Source: Amyelois transitella
Taxonomy: Eukaryota > Arthropoda > Insecta > Lepidoptera > Pyralidae
Reading direction: 5' to 3'
NCBI RefSeq assembly: GCF_032362555.1
Contig: NC_083532.1
Span: forward strand, 2,493,001 to 2,557,000
DNA: 64,000 bases
Shown here: piece after piece, positions 42,901 through 46,706 of the stretch
How the letters are laid out: every line of letters begins with the position of its first letter
Position numbering within the stretch: the stretch's first letter is position 1
Translations under genes and position numbers: made by a program
Notes under the pieces: model-generated
The model's database searches: none
What the model saw: only the letters and a program-made list of their open reading frames with translations
Told to the model about the DNA's origin: nothing

Positions 42901-43253
42901 AGCTTTATATCCTTACTATACGAAAGTTTGTTCTTTTTTACATTTACACGGGTAAACCGCTATCACGCAAGGGAATATAGCCGTGACTATATGTATGTAT
43001 GTATGTAAACCGCTGGACAGATTTTCATTAAATTTGTACATTTTCCCGGGCGAATTCATGGGCATCAACTAGTCATAAATTTCATTGATTAGTTTCATTG
43101 AATTTTTCCAGTTACAAATGCAAAGAGGAGTTCGCGTCTGACGTTCGCCTGGTATTCAGCAATTGTGAAGTCTTTAACGACGACGATAGTCCCGTGGGAA
43201 GAGCCGGGCACACCATGAGGCAGTTCTTCGAGGAGCGGTGGGCGCAGCAGTGA
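34..43253 (+). CDS. tou: toutatis / BAZ2-type chromatin remodelling subunit (3' part, 48 exons)
   Basis: BAZ2/TIP5-family nuclear protein. In this family the protein partners an ISWI ATPase (NoRC-type complexes) and reads DNA and histone marks; Drosophila Toutatis acts in Polycomb-group and Pannier-dependent regulation. I joined 48 exons with GT/AG borders and matching phases, giving about 2,235 codons and a TGA at 43251-43253. Domain order by window-relative residue: Ser-rich N-terminal region, MBD (about 535-605), long basic coiled coil (about 630-805), DDT (about 820-890), WHIM motifs (about 990-1300), acidic linker, PHD1 and PHD2 (about 1902-2000), bromodomain (about 2140-2230). This order is diagnostic for BAZ2. 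The start codon and first exons lie upstream of the window. Exon coordinates are in the segment entries. Introns are packed with transposable elements. Identity is certain at family level; orthology to tou rests on insect context. Confidence 0.94.
661..907 (+). repeat. SINE-1 copy, tRNA-derived head
   Basis: Begins with a tRNA-like A box (TGGCGCAGCGG) and B box (GGTTCGAATCC), continues into a unique body and ends in an AT-rich TATATTTATA tail. About ten copies occur in the window in both orientations. The B box reads as a tRNA gene, but there is no acceptor stem or anticodon arm. Confidence 0.85.
1140..1310 (+). repeat. Repeat D copy
   Basis: Interspersed repeat recognised by the block CCTCACCTCTCTGGAGAGGA, followed by a CTGGATT(GG)GT block and GTTTTTACAC. 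It lies in tou intron 2. Other copies lie near 1640, 4398, 14095, 25460, 32015, 42700, 56130 and 59325. Class unknown. Confidence 0.65.
1640..1815 (+). repeat. Repeat D copy
   Basis: Second copy, immediately after exon 3 (1464-1607), in the same orientation as the copy at 1140. Confidence 0.65.
2148..2331 (+). mobile_element. Non-autonomous Helitron, family H2
   Basis: Starts TCACTACATAGT after an A and ends in an ACCCG...CGGGT hairpin followed by CTAG before a T. These are Helitron hallmarks (5' TC, 3' hairpin plus CTRR, insertion between A and T, no target duplication). Its 5' end is 22 nt downstream of the exon 4 donor. Confidence 0.75.
2425..2715 (-). mobile_element. LINE 3' fragment (reverse transcriptase C-terminus)
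   Basis: The reverse strand encodes GKVGVGRPRRTYLDQIKDV and then a KSTRNRRTCMKRVMNLDEAK stretch ending in PSGKEA and a stop, the C-terminal end of a non-LTR retrotransposon polyprotein. A short 3' UTR and a TATG-repeat tail follow. It is 5'-truncated, like the other copies in the window. Confidence 0.75.
2784..3046 (+). mobile_element. Non-autonomous Helitron, family H1
   Basis: Starts TCTATACTAATGTTATAAA and ends with a GC-rich subterminal region followed by CTAG and T. The body contains the TTTGTTTGTTTG run and the phrase AACGCGCTAATCTCA shared with the other H1 copies. Confidence 0.72.
3289..3536 (+). mobile_element. Non-autonomous Helitron, family H1, decayed 3' end
   Basis: Same 5' TCTATACTAATATTATAAAG as other H1 copies. 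The 3' end reads GCGGTTAGCCTG instead of CTAG, so the terminus is mutated. It lies 60 nt upstream of exon 5. Confidence 0.68.
3682..4080 (+). repeat. Tandem triplication spanning the exon 5 splice donor
   Basis: Three units of about 133-138 bp. Each starts with the last 12 nt of exon 5 (TACTATTCTCAG) and its GTGACT donor. Donor-equivalent GTs are at 3694, 3832 and 3965; the third copy has CGG in place of CAG before the GT. The intronic part includes a T-run and TTCACAAAACCTAT. Confidence 0.85.
4312..4389 (+). repeat. SINE-2, 3' end only
   Basis: Carries AAGACTGTTGGCTCTGTCTA, AAGGGATATAGACGTGAC and a TATG-repeat tail. Full-length SINE-2 begins GCCGTGTGGTTCCCGGCAC. Confidence 0.7.
4742..5011 (-). 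mobile_element. Non-autonomous Helitron, family H1 (first of a tandem pair)
   Basis: Reverse orientation: CTAG terminus at 4742, 13 nt after the exon 6 donor, and 5' TCTATAC terminus at about 5011. The next copy starts with no spacer. Confidence 0.72.
5012..5267 (-). mobile_element. Non-autonomous Helitron, family H1 (second of a tandem pair)
   Basis: Abuts the previous copy head to tail. It ends 34 nt upstream of exon 7. Confidence 0.7.
5436..5692. repeat. Two SINE-2 copies in inverted orientation
   Basis: 5436-5558 is a reverse copy and 5561-5692 a forward copy, separated by about 2 nt. The arms share the segments around CACTATTTGAATCTCAATTC and GACTGTTGGCTCTGTCTACC, so the intron 7 transcript can fold into an imperfect hairpin of roughly 120 bp. 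Confidence 0.75.
5972..6146 (+). mobile_element. LINE 3' fragment
   Basis: Same C-terminal polyprotein end and TATG tail as the copy at 2425, forward orientation. Confidence 0.72.
6541..7000 (+). repeat. Diverged duplication of exon 9 end and its donor
   Basis: The last 45 or so nt of exon 9 (GCCGCGCTCGAGCGGCAGCT onward) and the donor recur at about 6672-6722 as GCCGCGCGGAAGCGGCAGTT onward, with GTAAC kept at 6717. Downstream phrases (ATCCGGCTCGAAGGACCAA; ATTAGTAACTG) also recur near 6640, 6815 and 6955, so the block was duplicated more than once. Confidence 0.7.
7418..7650 (+). repeat. SINE-2 copy
   Basis: Nearly full length, lacking the extreme 5' end, with a TATG tail. Confidence 0.7.
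8068..8204 (+). mobile_element. LINE 3' fragment
   Basis: Encodes the [20 protein letters not shown] end in a frame that closes at GKEA-stop, then a TATG tail. Confidence 0.72.
8542..8803 (+). repeat. SINE-2 copy, near full length
   Basis: Starts GCCGTGTGGCTCCCGGCAC and ends in the TATG tail. It sits 20 nt upstream of the exon 12 acceptor. Confidence 0.78.
9115..9338 (+). repeat. SINE-2 copy
   Basis: Diverged copy with a GCCGTGTGG start and a TATGTATGTATG end. Confidence 0.7.
10018..10330 (-). mobile_element. LINE 3' fragment
   Basis: Longest LINE tail in the N-terminal half of tou. An internal rearrangement is visible: the CCTTTACTAGGACGTCC segment occurs twice. Confidence 0.7.
10544..10891 (+). 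mobile_element. Non-autonomous Helitron, family H3
   Basis: Ends in a GACAG...CTGTC hairpin, then GGGTCCG and CTAG. It shares its body (GCTAAATGTGTTGGT; CAAGAACGCCTGGACCAATT) with the copy at 55003. The 5' TC is within about 25 nt of the exon 14 donor. Confidence 0.7.
10893..11137 (-). repeat. SINE-1 copy
   Basis: Reverse orientation; the B box reads GGATTCGAACC on the plus strand. Directly followed by a SINE-2 copy. Confidence 0.82.
11138..11350 (-). repeat. SINE-2 copy
   Basis: Reverse orientation, ending at GGTGCCGGGAACCACACGGC. Confidence 0.75.
11380..11669 (+). mobile_element. 3' end of a second LINE type
   Basis: Unique sequence ending in GCAATAAAGAG and then TTTTATCTATCTATC, the form of a non-LTR 3' UTR with a TCTA-repeat tail. 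No coding part is retained that I can recognise. Confidence 0.45.
11778..11985 (-). repeat. SINE-2 copy
   Basis: Reverse orientation, 34 nt upstream of exon 15. Confidence 0.72.
12020..12872 (+). CDS. tou: tou exons 15-16: methyl-CpG-binding-like (MBD/TAM) domain
   Basis: Exons 12020-12141 and 12727-12872. The domain starts at the end of exon 14 (LRLPLAL) and continues GWKRVTVIKGLSRNCSIRGD, then VTYTPPEQSSPNLKS, then VVAYLESNP. This is the BAZ2-type MBD, also called the TAM domain. Key fold residues are the GWKR strand, the G-D-V-x-Y strand and the terminal helix VVAYLE. TAM domains generally bind DNA or RNA without selectivity for methyl-CpG, and the sequence alone does not show methyl-CpG specificity here. 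Exon 16 ends with NEAEITKR, leading into the coiled coil. Confidence 0.9.
12290..12528 (-). repeat. SINE-2 copy
   Basis: Reverse, near full length, between the two MBD exons. Confidence 0.76.
12627..12706 (+). repeat. SINE-2, 3' end only
   Basis: Ends 20 nt upstream of the exon 16 acceptor. Confidence 0.65.
13098..13362 (+). repeat. SINE-2 copy abutting the exon 17 acceptor
   Basis: Near full length. The TATG tail ends a few bases before the TCTTCCAG acceptor at 13365, so the probable branch-point region of intron 16 is SINE-derived. Confidence 0.75.
13366..14581 (+). CDS. tou: tou exons 17-18: start of the basic coiled coil
   Basis: Exon 17 is 13366-13507 and exon 18 is 14495-14581, both ending in phase 0. 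Exon 17 encodes LEEARALAALSGSRPTPPP and then an RRIELARRQQAARDARRDHS stretch ending RARDQ. Exon 18 continues ARLVREIERTEKAEMVKREK. These are long charged helices typical of the BAZ2 region after the MBD. The end of exon 17 is the seed of a 99-bp tandem array in the following intron, which keeps the same frame open through six donor sites. Confidence 0.86.
13467..14058 (+). repeat. 99-bp minisatellite, six copies, each carrying exon 17 end plus splice donor
   Basis: Each unit has about 41 nt identical or nearly so to the 3' end of exon 17, the donor CGACCAG|GTATAC, and 58 nt of intron. Donor GTs fall at 13508, 13607, 13706, 13805, 13904 and 14003, exactly 99 bp apart. No unit has a stop in the exon frame, so the frame stays open from exon 17 to about 14120. 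Units differ by only a few substitutions, which points to recent amplification. Confidence 0.95.
14095..14230 (-). repeat. Repeat D copy
   Basis: Reverse orientation, in tou intron 17, starting just after the 99-bp array. A second, shorter reverse copy lies at about 14735-14815. Confidence 0.6.
15651..16331 (+). CDS. tou: Candidate alternative 3'-terminal exon of tou (short isoform)
   Basis: After a TTTTTAACAG acceptor, 226 codons are open to a TAA at 16329-16331, and the frame matches the phase 0 end of exon 18. The sequence starts HINRSRSQLTIEPVKTGNEW, is rich in Lys, Asp, Glu and Asn, and contains VIDLSEDDD, which resembles a SUMO-interacting motif. It ends VRTVIRLY. An AATAAA follows at 16711-16716. 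If spliced to exon 18, the product would keep the MBD but lack DDT, WHIM, PHD and bromodomain. I do not recognise the sequence. It could instead be a chance open frame or a cassette with an internal donor, but 226 codons with no stop in AT-rich DNA argues for coding. Confidence 0.6.
   Translation, partial: HINRSRSQLTIEPVKTGNEWKVPDLVMGPAKTSKERIMPPISLSLIPVGSAKDTQNSPIKTNYEHFKDEYNALDKMKDFAEKAAFDLPKNKDKYLDFSLLKSNNKTRPEKENNLEKLVESYSRITEFINGCDWSKDKKSEDPKSLEQKYLDAKNEFMSQNLSLMPKDNAKSVLKDVIDLSEDDDILTDIITKKIKGTFNVGKDGALSISVHPPAKDGSVRTVIRLY
16332..17180 (+). other. AT-rich stretch, possible 3' UTR of the short isoform
   Basis: No repeat family or ORF seen. Many A- and T-runs, with an AATAAA at 16711. 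If the short isoform is not made, this is plain intron. Confidence 0.4.
17181..19010 (+). CDS. tou: tou exons 19-22: coiled coil with an 18-nt microexon
   Basis: Exons 17181-17246, 17789-17833, 18234-18251 and 18841-19010. Exons 19-21 are whole codons, so each can be skipped without a frame change. They encode AKRKKQEEVEKQ, ERELKRQQAMLLKEQ, QKYITE (the microexon) and ERERRRQH followed by more charged helix ending LQQRRKEMELLAELR. The blocks ELKRQQAMLLK and ERERRRQH match the well-conserved helical region that precedes the DDT domain in BAZ2 proteins, which fixes the exon order. The introns between these exons show no clear repeat families. Confidence 0.87.
17667..17703. repeat. Perfect hairpin, 15-bp stem, 7-nt loop
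   Basis: Left arm TTAATACGTTACAAT, loop CAACACT, right arm its exact reverse complement. It lies in the intron between exons 19 and 20. Confidence 0.85.
19013..19268 (-). repeat. SINE-1 copy
   Basis: Reverse copy whose AT-rich tail begins almost directly after the exon 22 donor (19011). Confidence 0.82.
19626..19895 (-). mobile_element. Non-autonomous Helitron, family H1
   Basis: CTAG at 19626 and the TCTATACTAATATTATAAAG end at 19895, 39 nt upstream of exon 23. Confidence 0.72.
19935..22893 (+). CDS. tou: tou exons 23-27: DDT domain and WHIM1 motif
   Basis: Exons 19935-20083, 20505-20621, 21140-21286, 21679-21819 and 22716-22893. Exons 23-24 hold the DDT domain: the conserved QKPLPALERIPGLKLPG lead-in, then FEFIHNFSQTLGF, then a second helix pair ending VLTQLLVCAI. 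Exons 25-26 continue the helical DDT-WHIM linker (LLGHAIRMGDITPANLSEVL). Exon 27 has WHIM1 (TKAKILAFLCDELL) followed by basic helix. In ISWI-partner proteins the DDT/WHIM module contacts the ATPase and linker DNA, so this segment is the likely ISWI-docking part. Confidence 0.9.
20935..20984. repeat. Near-perfect hairpin, 22-bp stem, 6-nt loop
   Basis: The arms are GTTCTTTTAATACATGAATG plus TA and its reverse complement with one mismatch; loop ATTCAG. Located in intron 24. Confidence 0.8.
21826..21945. repeat. CA microsatellite
   Basis: Impure CA/CACC/CTCA repeat starting about 7 nt after the exon 26 donor (21819). Confidence 0.95.
22007..22300 (+). repeat. Interspersed repeat with three ATTGGCT boxes
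   Basis: Related to 48595-48720 (shared ATGCCTGGG and GCGCGATTTAGA). Contains three spaced ATTGGCT motifs at about 22138-22210, i.e. reverse CCAAT boxes. Probably a mobile-element relic. Confidence 0.45.
22337..22611 (-). repeat. SINE-1 copy
   Basis: Reverse copy with its tail segment partly duplicated (CGGGACAAAT occurs twice, at about 22362 and 22380). Confidence 0.8.
23020..23268 (-). repeat. SINE-2 copy
   Basis: Reverse, near full length, in intron 27. Confidence 0.75.
23643..28955 (+). CDS. tou: tou exons 28-35: WHIM2 region and long acidic linker
   Basis: Exons 23643-23773, 24262-24545, 24780-24913, 25153-25301, 25583-25762, 26128-26870, 27664-27822 and 28864-28955. Exons 30-31 carry LGRKLEKLLRQSEQQLQQLT, then YGQDRYWRRYWSL and GGIFVEG, the WHIM2-type motif. 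Exons 32-33 are acidic, Lys/Glu-rich and hold at least eight psi-K-x-E motifs (for example IKSE, IIKYE, SIKME, IVKVE). The 743-nt exon 33 is the longest coding exon and includes GKWFSILRHESSFL and HKWDVSNNLHLLN, unnamed but likely conserved blocks. Exons 34-35 are helical (MSPEELQQLEKCKLQ). Confidence 0.88.
26871..27663 (+). other. Intron 33, no feature recognised
   Basis: AT-rich. An 84-codon open frame at 27033-27287 has no sign of coding bias and no family I know. Confidence 0.4.
28105..28176 (+). repeat. SINE-2, 3' end only
   Basis: Segment from AAGACTGTTGGCTCAGTCTA to the TATG tail. Confidence 0.68.
28686..28830 (+). mobile_element. LINE 3' fragment
   Basis: Contains GCATGAAGAGAGTTATGAAT and the CGTGATTTATGTATG end; diverged. 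Confidence 0.65.
29358..33352 (+). CDS. tou: tou exons 36-40: WHIM3-type motif to pre-PHD helices
   Basis: Exons 29358-29484, 30362-30517, 31309-31481, 32372-32466 and 33219-33352. Exon 36 encodes HGWWRITQPEEVKQLMSAL, then GVRERELHAAL, the tryptophan-rich WHIM-type motif. Exon 38 has VFDAWMQVKGWRP and SRAKQKLAALEAHIERRYLK. Exon 40 encodes GLATWREALSRCRTSAQLAM, then LHALEAHVAWDKSIMKA, the helical segment that directly precedes PHD1 in BAZ2 proteins. Exon 38's 3' end and donor are partly duplicated 245 bp downstream. Confidence 0.88.
29536..29740 (-). mobile_element. Non-autonomous Helitron, family H4 (single copy)
   Basis: Reverse orientation: CTAG at 29536, a GC-rich subterminal block (GCCCGCGACTTCGTCCGC), and the 5' end TCCTACTACTATTATAAAGG. 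The body matches a sequence type common in insects (CAAACTTTCGCCTTTATAAT). Confidence 0.6.
30184..30335 (-). repeat. SINE-2 copy, internally deleted
   Basis: Both ends are present, but the middle between the GGGTTATC and AAAAGAAGAATCCC blocks is missing. Confidence 0.7.
31060..31269 (-). mobile_element. Non-autonomous Helitron, family H5
   Basis: Reverse orientation. The 3' end on its own strand is a GGCAAAACAACGTTTGCC hairpin, then GGGACAG and CTAG; the 5' end is TCTTATATATAAAATTCTCG. Second copy at 40747. Confidence 0.65.
31671..31790 (+). repeat. Duplicate of exon 38 end, donor and intron start
   Basis: 31671-31726 repeats two blocks of exon 38 (AAGACGGTCGCTCCAT; ATCGAGAGGAGATATCTCAA onward) joined by a 40-nt deletion. 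GTATGCTAGGTAAAGTGAAA follows at 31727, identical to the true intron start at 31482. Confidence 0.9.
32015..32180 (+). repeat. Repeat D copy
   Basis: Forward copy containing GTTGCATCCTCACCACTCTG and GTCAGGTTTTTACATCGA. Confidence 0.62.
32238..32298. repeat. Perfect hairpin, 27-bp stem, 7-nt loop
   Basis: Arms 32238-32264 and 32272-32298 are exact reverse complements with loop ATCCCAC. The core is TTTTTTTGACGAGAAAAAAG. It lies 74 nt upstream of exon 39 in a short intron. Confidence 0.95.
32897..33155 (-). mobile_element. Non-autonomous Helitron, family H1
   Basis: CTAG at 32897 and the TCTATACTAATATTATAAAG end at 33155, 63 nt before exon 40. Confidence 0.72.
33368..33398. repeat. ATC trinucleotide microsatellite
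   Basis: CATCATCATCATC run with CGTC interruptions, 15 nt after the exon 40 donor. Confidence 0.85.
33462..33690 (-). repeat. SINE-2 copy
   Basis: Reverse copy with the internal AATTGAGATTC block deleted. Confidence 0.74.
33885..34135 (-). repeat. SINE-2 copy split by a SINE-3 insertion
   Basis: The SINE-2 phrase GATGGAG / TGGTCCTATTC is interrupted between 33977 and 34088 by SINE-3 (ATGCGCTTTGGAAGCGGTAG to AAATAAATCTATTCTATTC). Confidence 0.8.
34250..37069 (+). CDS. tou: tou exons 41-43: two PHD zinc fingers
   Basis: Exons 34250-34371, 35636-35777 and 36939-37069. PHD1 is CQFCQRGDDEEQLLLCDGCD, then KGYHLYC and the closing W-Y-C-W-E-C: the C4-H-C3 ligands are all present and the W-Y-C-x-x-C end is standard. 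PHD2 is CIVCGGACAGKTIPCALC, then HRAYHQDC and KWYCSQC, also complete. PHD1 keeps the acidic DDEEQ stretch before LLLCDGCD, consistent with binding an unmodified histone H3 tail; that is inference from family knowledge. PHD2 is followed by a basic patch (PPKKPRNTKKRESKHKD) that may act as a nuclear localisation or DNA contact segment. Confidence 0.93.
34455..34797 (-). repeat. SINE-2 copy split by a SINE-3 insertion
   Basis: SINE-3 (about 34565-34665) interrupts SINE-2 at GAATTGAGAT / TCAAATAGTG, a different site from the copy at 33885. Confidence 0.8.
35405..35525 (+). repeat. SINE-3 copy
   Basis: Unit ATGCGCTTTGGAAGCGGTAG ... GTGATACCTTGTATCCAATT ... AAATAAATCTATTCTATTC. About 100 bp with a TCTATTC-type tail. 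Class uncertain; it could be the 3' end of a LINE. Confidence 0.6.
35805..36074 (-). repeat. SINE-2 copy, full length
   Basis: Best-preserved reverse copy: ATAC-repeat tail, then CGTCTATATCCCTTGCGGGG through to GGAACCACACGGCAC. Confidence 0.82.
36076..36328 (-). repeat. SINE-1 copy
   Basis: Directly adjoins the SINE-2 copy at 35805. Confidence 0.82.
36459..36719 (+). mobile_element. Non-autonomous Helitron, family H1
   Basis: TCTATACTAATATTATAAAG start, GCGGGCACAG then CTAG end. Confidence 0.75.
37115..37365 (-). repeat. SINE-2 copy
   Basis: Reverse, near full length, in intron 43. A partial reverse copy also lies at 36338-36438. Confidence 0.75.
37395..37599 (+). repeat. SINE-2 copy
   Basis: Forward, diverged. 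It meets the H1 element at 37600. Confidence 0.7.
37600..37869 (+). mobile_element. Non-autonomous Helitron, family H1
   Basis: Inserted at the 3' end of the preceding SINE-2. Ends GCGGGAATAG then CTAG. Confidence 0.73.
37880..38055 (-). mobile_element. LINE 3' fragment
   Basis: The reverse strand encodes VKGQVKSTQNRRACMKRVLN and then [20 protein letters not shown]. Confidence 0.74.
38095..38505 (-). mobile_element. 3' end of a CR1/Jockey-type LINE
   Basis: The reverse strand (about 38373-38486) encodes VRSAQLWNDLPQDTRSAFNL, then SFKTLIKRL and a stop. This is a typical non-LTR reverse transcriptase C-terminus (x-WN-x-LP ... SL-x-x-FK). About 270 nt of 3' UTR follows, ending in a GCAATAAAG-like signal. 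It nearly touches the exon 44 acceptor. Confidence 0.6.
38526..41724 (+). CDS. tou: tou exons 44-46: disordered linker between PHD2 and bromodomain
   Basis: Exons 38526-38650, 40353-40451 and 41625-41724. Pro/Ser/Glu-rich sequence (SPAPSHASTSTTAEEGPASA; PPDFSTEEPPEKRRALYVGG) with no folded domain. Exon 46 is basic (SRAKKDKNSAKKVLQKEMQI) and runs into the first bromodomain helix. The exons are GC-rich while the introns are repeat-rich. Confidence 0.86.
38665..39225. repeat. 38-bp minisatellite split by a LINE fragment
   Basis: About ten tandem copies of a unit containing CACCTGGCCTTGGAGGGCCA and CTATAGTCAGCACATTAT. The first copy is 14 nt after the exon 44 donor. A LINE 3' fragment (38706-38857) is inserted after the first unit, flanked by TCACCTGGCC. 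Confidence 0.95.
38706..38857 (+). mobile_element. LINE 3' fragment inside the minisatellite
   Basis: Starts at GGTCAAAAGTACCCGAAACC and ends in a TATG tail. The flanking TCACCTGGCC may be a target-site duplication or just the repeat unit. Confidence 0.76.
39330..39549 (+). repeat. SINE-1 copy
   Basis: Forward copy; the region after CTTGGATT is shortened. Confidence 0.82.
39567..39705 (+). repeat. SINE-2, 3' half
   Basis: From GGCGACGGGCTAGCAACCTG to the TATG tail. Confidence 0.7.
40060..40325. mobile_element. LINE 3' fragment plus an inverted copy of its tail
   Basis: 40060-40207 is a forward fragment with an internal 30-bp duplication (GATGGAAGTATGCAGAGAT twice). 40295-40325 repeats the terminal 31 nt in reverse complement. 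Confidence 0.68.
40473..40675 (+). mobile_element. Non-autonomous Helitron, family H2
   Basis: TCACTACATAGTACAAAAC start and GTGCGGGTCG then CTAG end. Its start is 21 nt after the exon 45 donor. Confidence 0.75.
40747..40983 (-). mobile_element. Non-autonomous Helitron, family H5
   Basis: Reverse copy: CTAG, CTGTCCC and a GGCAAATGTTGTTTTGCC hairpin at its 3' end. Confidence 0.62.
41202..41475 (-). mobile_element. LINE 3' fragment
   Basis: Encodes VEGKVGVGRPRRTYLDQIKD to the RVMNG region in one frame, then shifts. Confidence 0.75.
42346..43253 (+). CDS. tou: tou exons 47-48: bromodomain and C-terminus
   Basis: Exons 42346-42489 and 43112-43253, stop TGA at 43251-43253. The bromodomain runs from LLCEMECHEHAWPFLIPVN through KVIKCPMDLSTIKRKL to FNDDDSPVGRAGHTMRQFFE. 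The WPF shelf (AWPF), the PMD motif and the conserved acetyl-lysine-binding Asn (in VFN-DDD) are all present, so it should bind acetylated lysine. The protein ends a few residues after the last helix (ERWAQQ), as in other BAZ2 proteins. Confidence 0.94.
42509..42672 (-). mobile_element. Non-autonomous Helitron, family H2, reverse
   Basis: CTAG at 42509, with the terminal A at 42508, 18 nt after the exon 47 donor. The distal end reads ACTATGTAGTTA, so the 5' TC has mutated to TA. Confidence 0.68.
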
Positions 43254-45712
43254 ACTGACGGAACGGACTGACGGGACTGATGCAAGTTTGATGGGAGACG
43301 GAAAGGTTTGGAGCTGTTTGATGGAAGATTTACGGGTTCGATGGTGAATTGATGGGTTATAGACGTTGTGAGTGGTGAATATATTCTGACAGGATCGCCC
43401 TGTAATACACGATACGATTTCTATGTAAATTTGGTCTCTCATAAAACACCTTTTTATGAAGGATTACTTAGGTACCTTATTGTATAAATAAAACAATTCA
43501 TTGTTAAATAAATATTTTGGCAATCTTGGATAACTTCTTGGACATGAGGAAAGTTACTATGATATTTATTATGTTTAATTTTATGGTATATGTTTCATTG
43601 ACCTTCGAAAATTATAAGTAGACATTTTCATTAAAAATCCGTTCATGATATAAAAAAATGTGATCTATGTCAAAATTGAATTAATATGGTAGCTAACTAG
43701 TCAACCGCTGAACATTTTTATTTATTAATTTAAGTGCGAATAAAATATATCTGCATGCAAATCTATCGTAAAATAGACCTTATTACAAATCAATAAAGGT
43801 CAAATTACATTGTAATTCAAAGAATTCTTTTATCTTTTGAAATTATAAAATGAAAAAGATTTAAATATTTAACTGGCAATATTTCACATGACAAAGAATG
43901 ATTTATGAACCTAGACTGAAGATTGTACAATGAAAATATAACTATCTCTTTCACATTAAATGTTGTTTGAAAGAGATAGGTATATCTTTTTATATTGATT
44001 TGGTGTTGTGATATACTAAGTGGCTAGTTGTGAAAAAGTGCTTGGATCTAGTATATACTTGGATAATACAATTTTTGTTGGAATTCCGATTTCACGCTTA
44101 TTAATTTATTAAGTTTATTATTTCGCCGTCTTATTAACAATTAAACTACGTACTAATAAGATAACCAGATTTCTCTTTTTAAACTTTAACATTACAGACC
44201 TGCTGAAAGTCCCAGCTACATTTTTTTAAACCAGTGCACTCTATGTATTCCTTATTCAAAGTATTTTATACATTCCAATTTTGGATTTACCGCCTCCCGG
44301 GCGACGCATCGGATGTGAAAATATAATGTAAAAAAGATCGAATCTCATCTTCGGGCATCTTTTTGTATGAAAATGTGAGCGCACACAAATGGACATGTAT
44401 TAAATGTTAGGCTGTATATAATTAGTTCTAGTACAGTTTAAAAAAAAGTATTAGGAATCTATTCTAAGCATAGAAATAGTAGATATATGTCGATTTCGAA
44501 TATTATTTTTATAATAATTTGCGTGTAGCAACGAAACAGTATTTTTTAAAAAATAACGGTCGATTACTCCTCGCGTTTATTTGAAATTCGAATTTGGTGG
44601 CCAGTTTTTAGTCGGTATTGTACATTTAATTGGGTGTGTAAAGCAAATTAGACGCGAGATCATTGTAGTTATTATAGTGAGAGGTAGGCAGGCCTTTTGG
44701 ATAATGATCTGAATCGGCCTTAGGATAATGAGCACAGTACTTGACTGTGACTAAATATATTTTGAATAGGCTTCTCTCGACTGCGTTCGGTTAAGAACGG
44801 AGATACAAATCCTGTATATTTCTTTATACCATGTTGGTATATACCCCAAATTTATTTTACCCCTTTGGGAAACGCCTATCCATCTGTGTATTTTAATTAT
44901 TATAATATATAAAATAATATAACTGGGCTCTTGCTAATGAGATAGTTCTTCGTTTATATTTGATTCGTTTTTTTTTTATTGATATTAATATTTAATTTTT
45001 TTAATTGCTGAAATTTTATTAACGTTACATAGAAATGTTGATATTTCTGCATGCATTGAATGCAGATAAAATTTTTGTAATTGAAGTAAATATCAATGAA
45101 AGAATTATAATTCGCTGGCATTTTATATTTTTAATAATTACATAAACATTTTATTAGCAAGAGCCGTCATAGGAGATGTCATGACTTAGTCGACATAGTT
45201 TTGGAAAATTGTAAATTAATAATGAATGGTGGCGAATGTCTGAACATCTGATTACCTTTGCGCATAAATAAAAAAAACACAAATCAGAACATTTTTTTTC
45301 GATTCAAATAAGAAATAAAATTTTGTCCAAATATAGTTTCATTTCAACATGTTTATTTTTTAATGTGCAAAAAGAAATGTAGTCACATTATTTGGCACAA
45401 ATATTTCAATAAATAGACTTTTTTTTTTTAAATTTTCTATTAATTTGTTGTTAATATCATTGCAAACGTAATGTATGTAATTAATGGCAGGTTGTGATTT
45501 GGCTATGGAATGTTTTCCTGTTTAGCGAAAATAATGGATGAGCATAAGAATAAACGTTATCTTTTAATCCAAAAGGTTGCAAAATGGTTACTTCTAAGAC
45601 ATCACTATGATATAATGAGTGTTAAACAAGAATTGATTCGGTCGATATTTATATATTGATAAAATGATTTAATTTACAATGTAAACTTTCAACTAAGCAT
45701 TATTTTTTTTAA
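43254..45712 (+). other. tou 3' UTR and downstream AT-rich DNA
   Basis: An AATAAA at 43487-43492 gives a short 3' UTR; another AATAAA lies at about 43504. The remainder to 45712 is AT-rich with no repeat family or ORF I recognise. A 12-bp stem (CTATCTCTTTCA / TGAAAGAGATAG) lies near 43941-43979. Confidence 0.6.
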
Positions 45713-45802
45713 CAGGGTGTCCACAGCTAATGTTCAAAATAATTCCCTGACTTTTCCCTGACTTTCCCTGACCATTTTTTTAAATTTCCCTGACCAAATT
45801 TA

Positions 45803-45971
45803 GGCCGTGTTCAAACCAAACTGACTGTAACTCCTTTTATTTCCATACATATTCAGTTTTTCGTTTACATATAACCGACAATACGTTATTACATGTTCTT
45901 TAGTACACTGGGACTCATAGTAAGCCTGCTCACATTCGGCGGCTTACAGTTAGTTTGGTTTGAACACGGCC
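45803..45971. mobile_element. MITE nested in the hAT element
   Basis: 169 bp with inverted ends GGCCGTGTTCAAACCAAACT (one mismatch between the arms), flanked by TA on both sides. TA fits a Tc1/mariner-type MITE, although TTA/TAA flanks could also suggest PIF/Harbinger. Confidence 0.75.
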
Positions 45972-46148
45972 TAATCATTCAAGTAGGTATGTTTTATTTG
46001 TAAAGTAGTTTATAAGTTGAGTAAAACTGCATACAGGTAATATTTTAATTTCTTTTATTTTATATAGCAAATATATTGAGATCGGTATTTATCACTTAGG
46101 AACTCTTTCTTATTAACAATTTTATAACATAAGACATTGCATAAACTG

Positions 46149-46395
46149 CATAAGACTTAAAACAAAATCAACAGTTTCAGTAGTAAAATTATAATACTTA
46201 AACCAAAAATTAACAGTTTCAGTAGTAAAATTATAAGACTTAAACCAAAATCAACAGCTTCTGTAGTAAAATTATAAGACTTAAACCAAAATCAACAGTT
46301 TCAGTAGTAAAATTATAAGACTTAAACCAAAATCAACAGTTTCTGTAGTAAAATTATAAGACTTAAACCAAAATCAACAGTTTCAGTACCTAGTA
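46149..46395. repeat. 41-bp tandem repeat inside the hAT element
   Basis: About six units of AAGACTTAAACCAAAATCAA followed by CAGTTTCAGTAGTAAAATTAT, with small changes (TTC/TTT, CAG/CTG). Confidence 0.92.
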
Positions 46396-46706
46396 AAAAT
46401 AAACTTCGAACTTAAATGAACAAAAAAATTCTAACCTCCACATATAATTATAAAACAAAATTAAATATCTGCTGATATAGGTAGGTACTAAATTATTATC
46501 AAGTTATAATTATTGCCAAGTTATGCCTAAATTAAATATTTTATGCTTATTATAATCTTTGAAAAATGAGATCGATAAGTAGGAAGGTATCATTATTAAT
46601 CACATATTCCTTTTCTTCATTTGTAAAGCCCTTTTTAACGTCTGTAATTCCACGAGTTCTTTTTCCTTCTGTAATTCCAATTTTTTCTTTTTCTCTTCTA
46701 CTTCTC

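Noticed and set aside
45803..45971. miRNA-like hairpin
   Set aside because: The arms are terminal inverted repeats of a MITE with TA flanks; no compact stem-loop.
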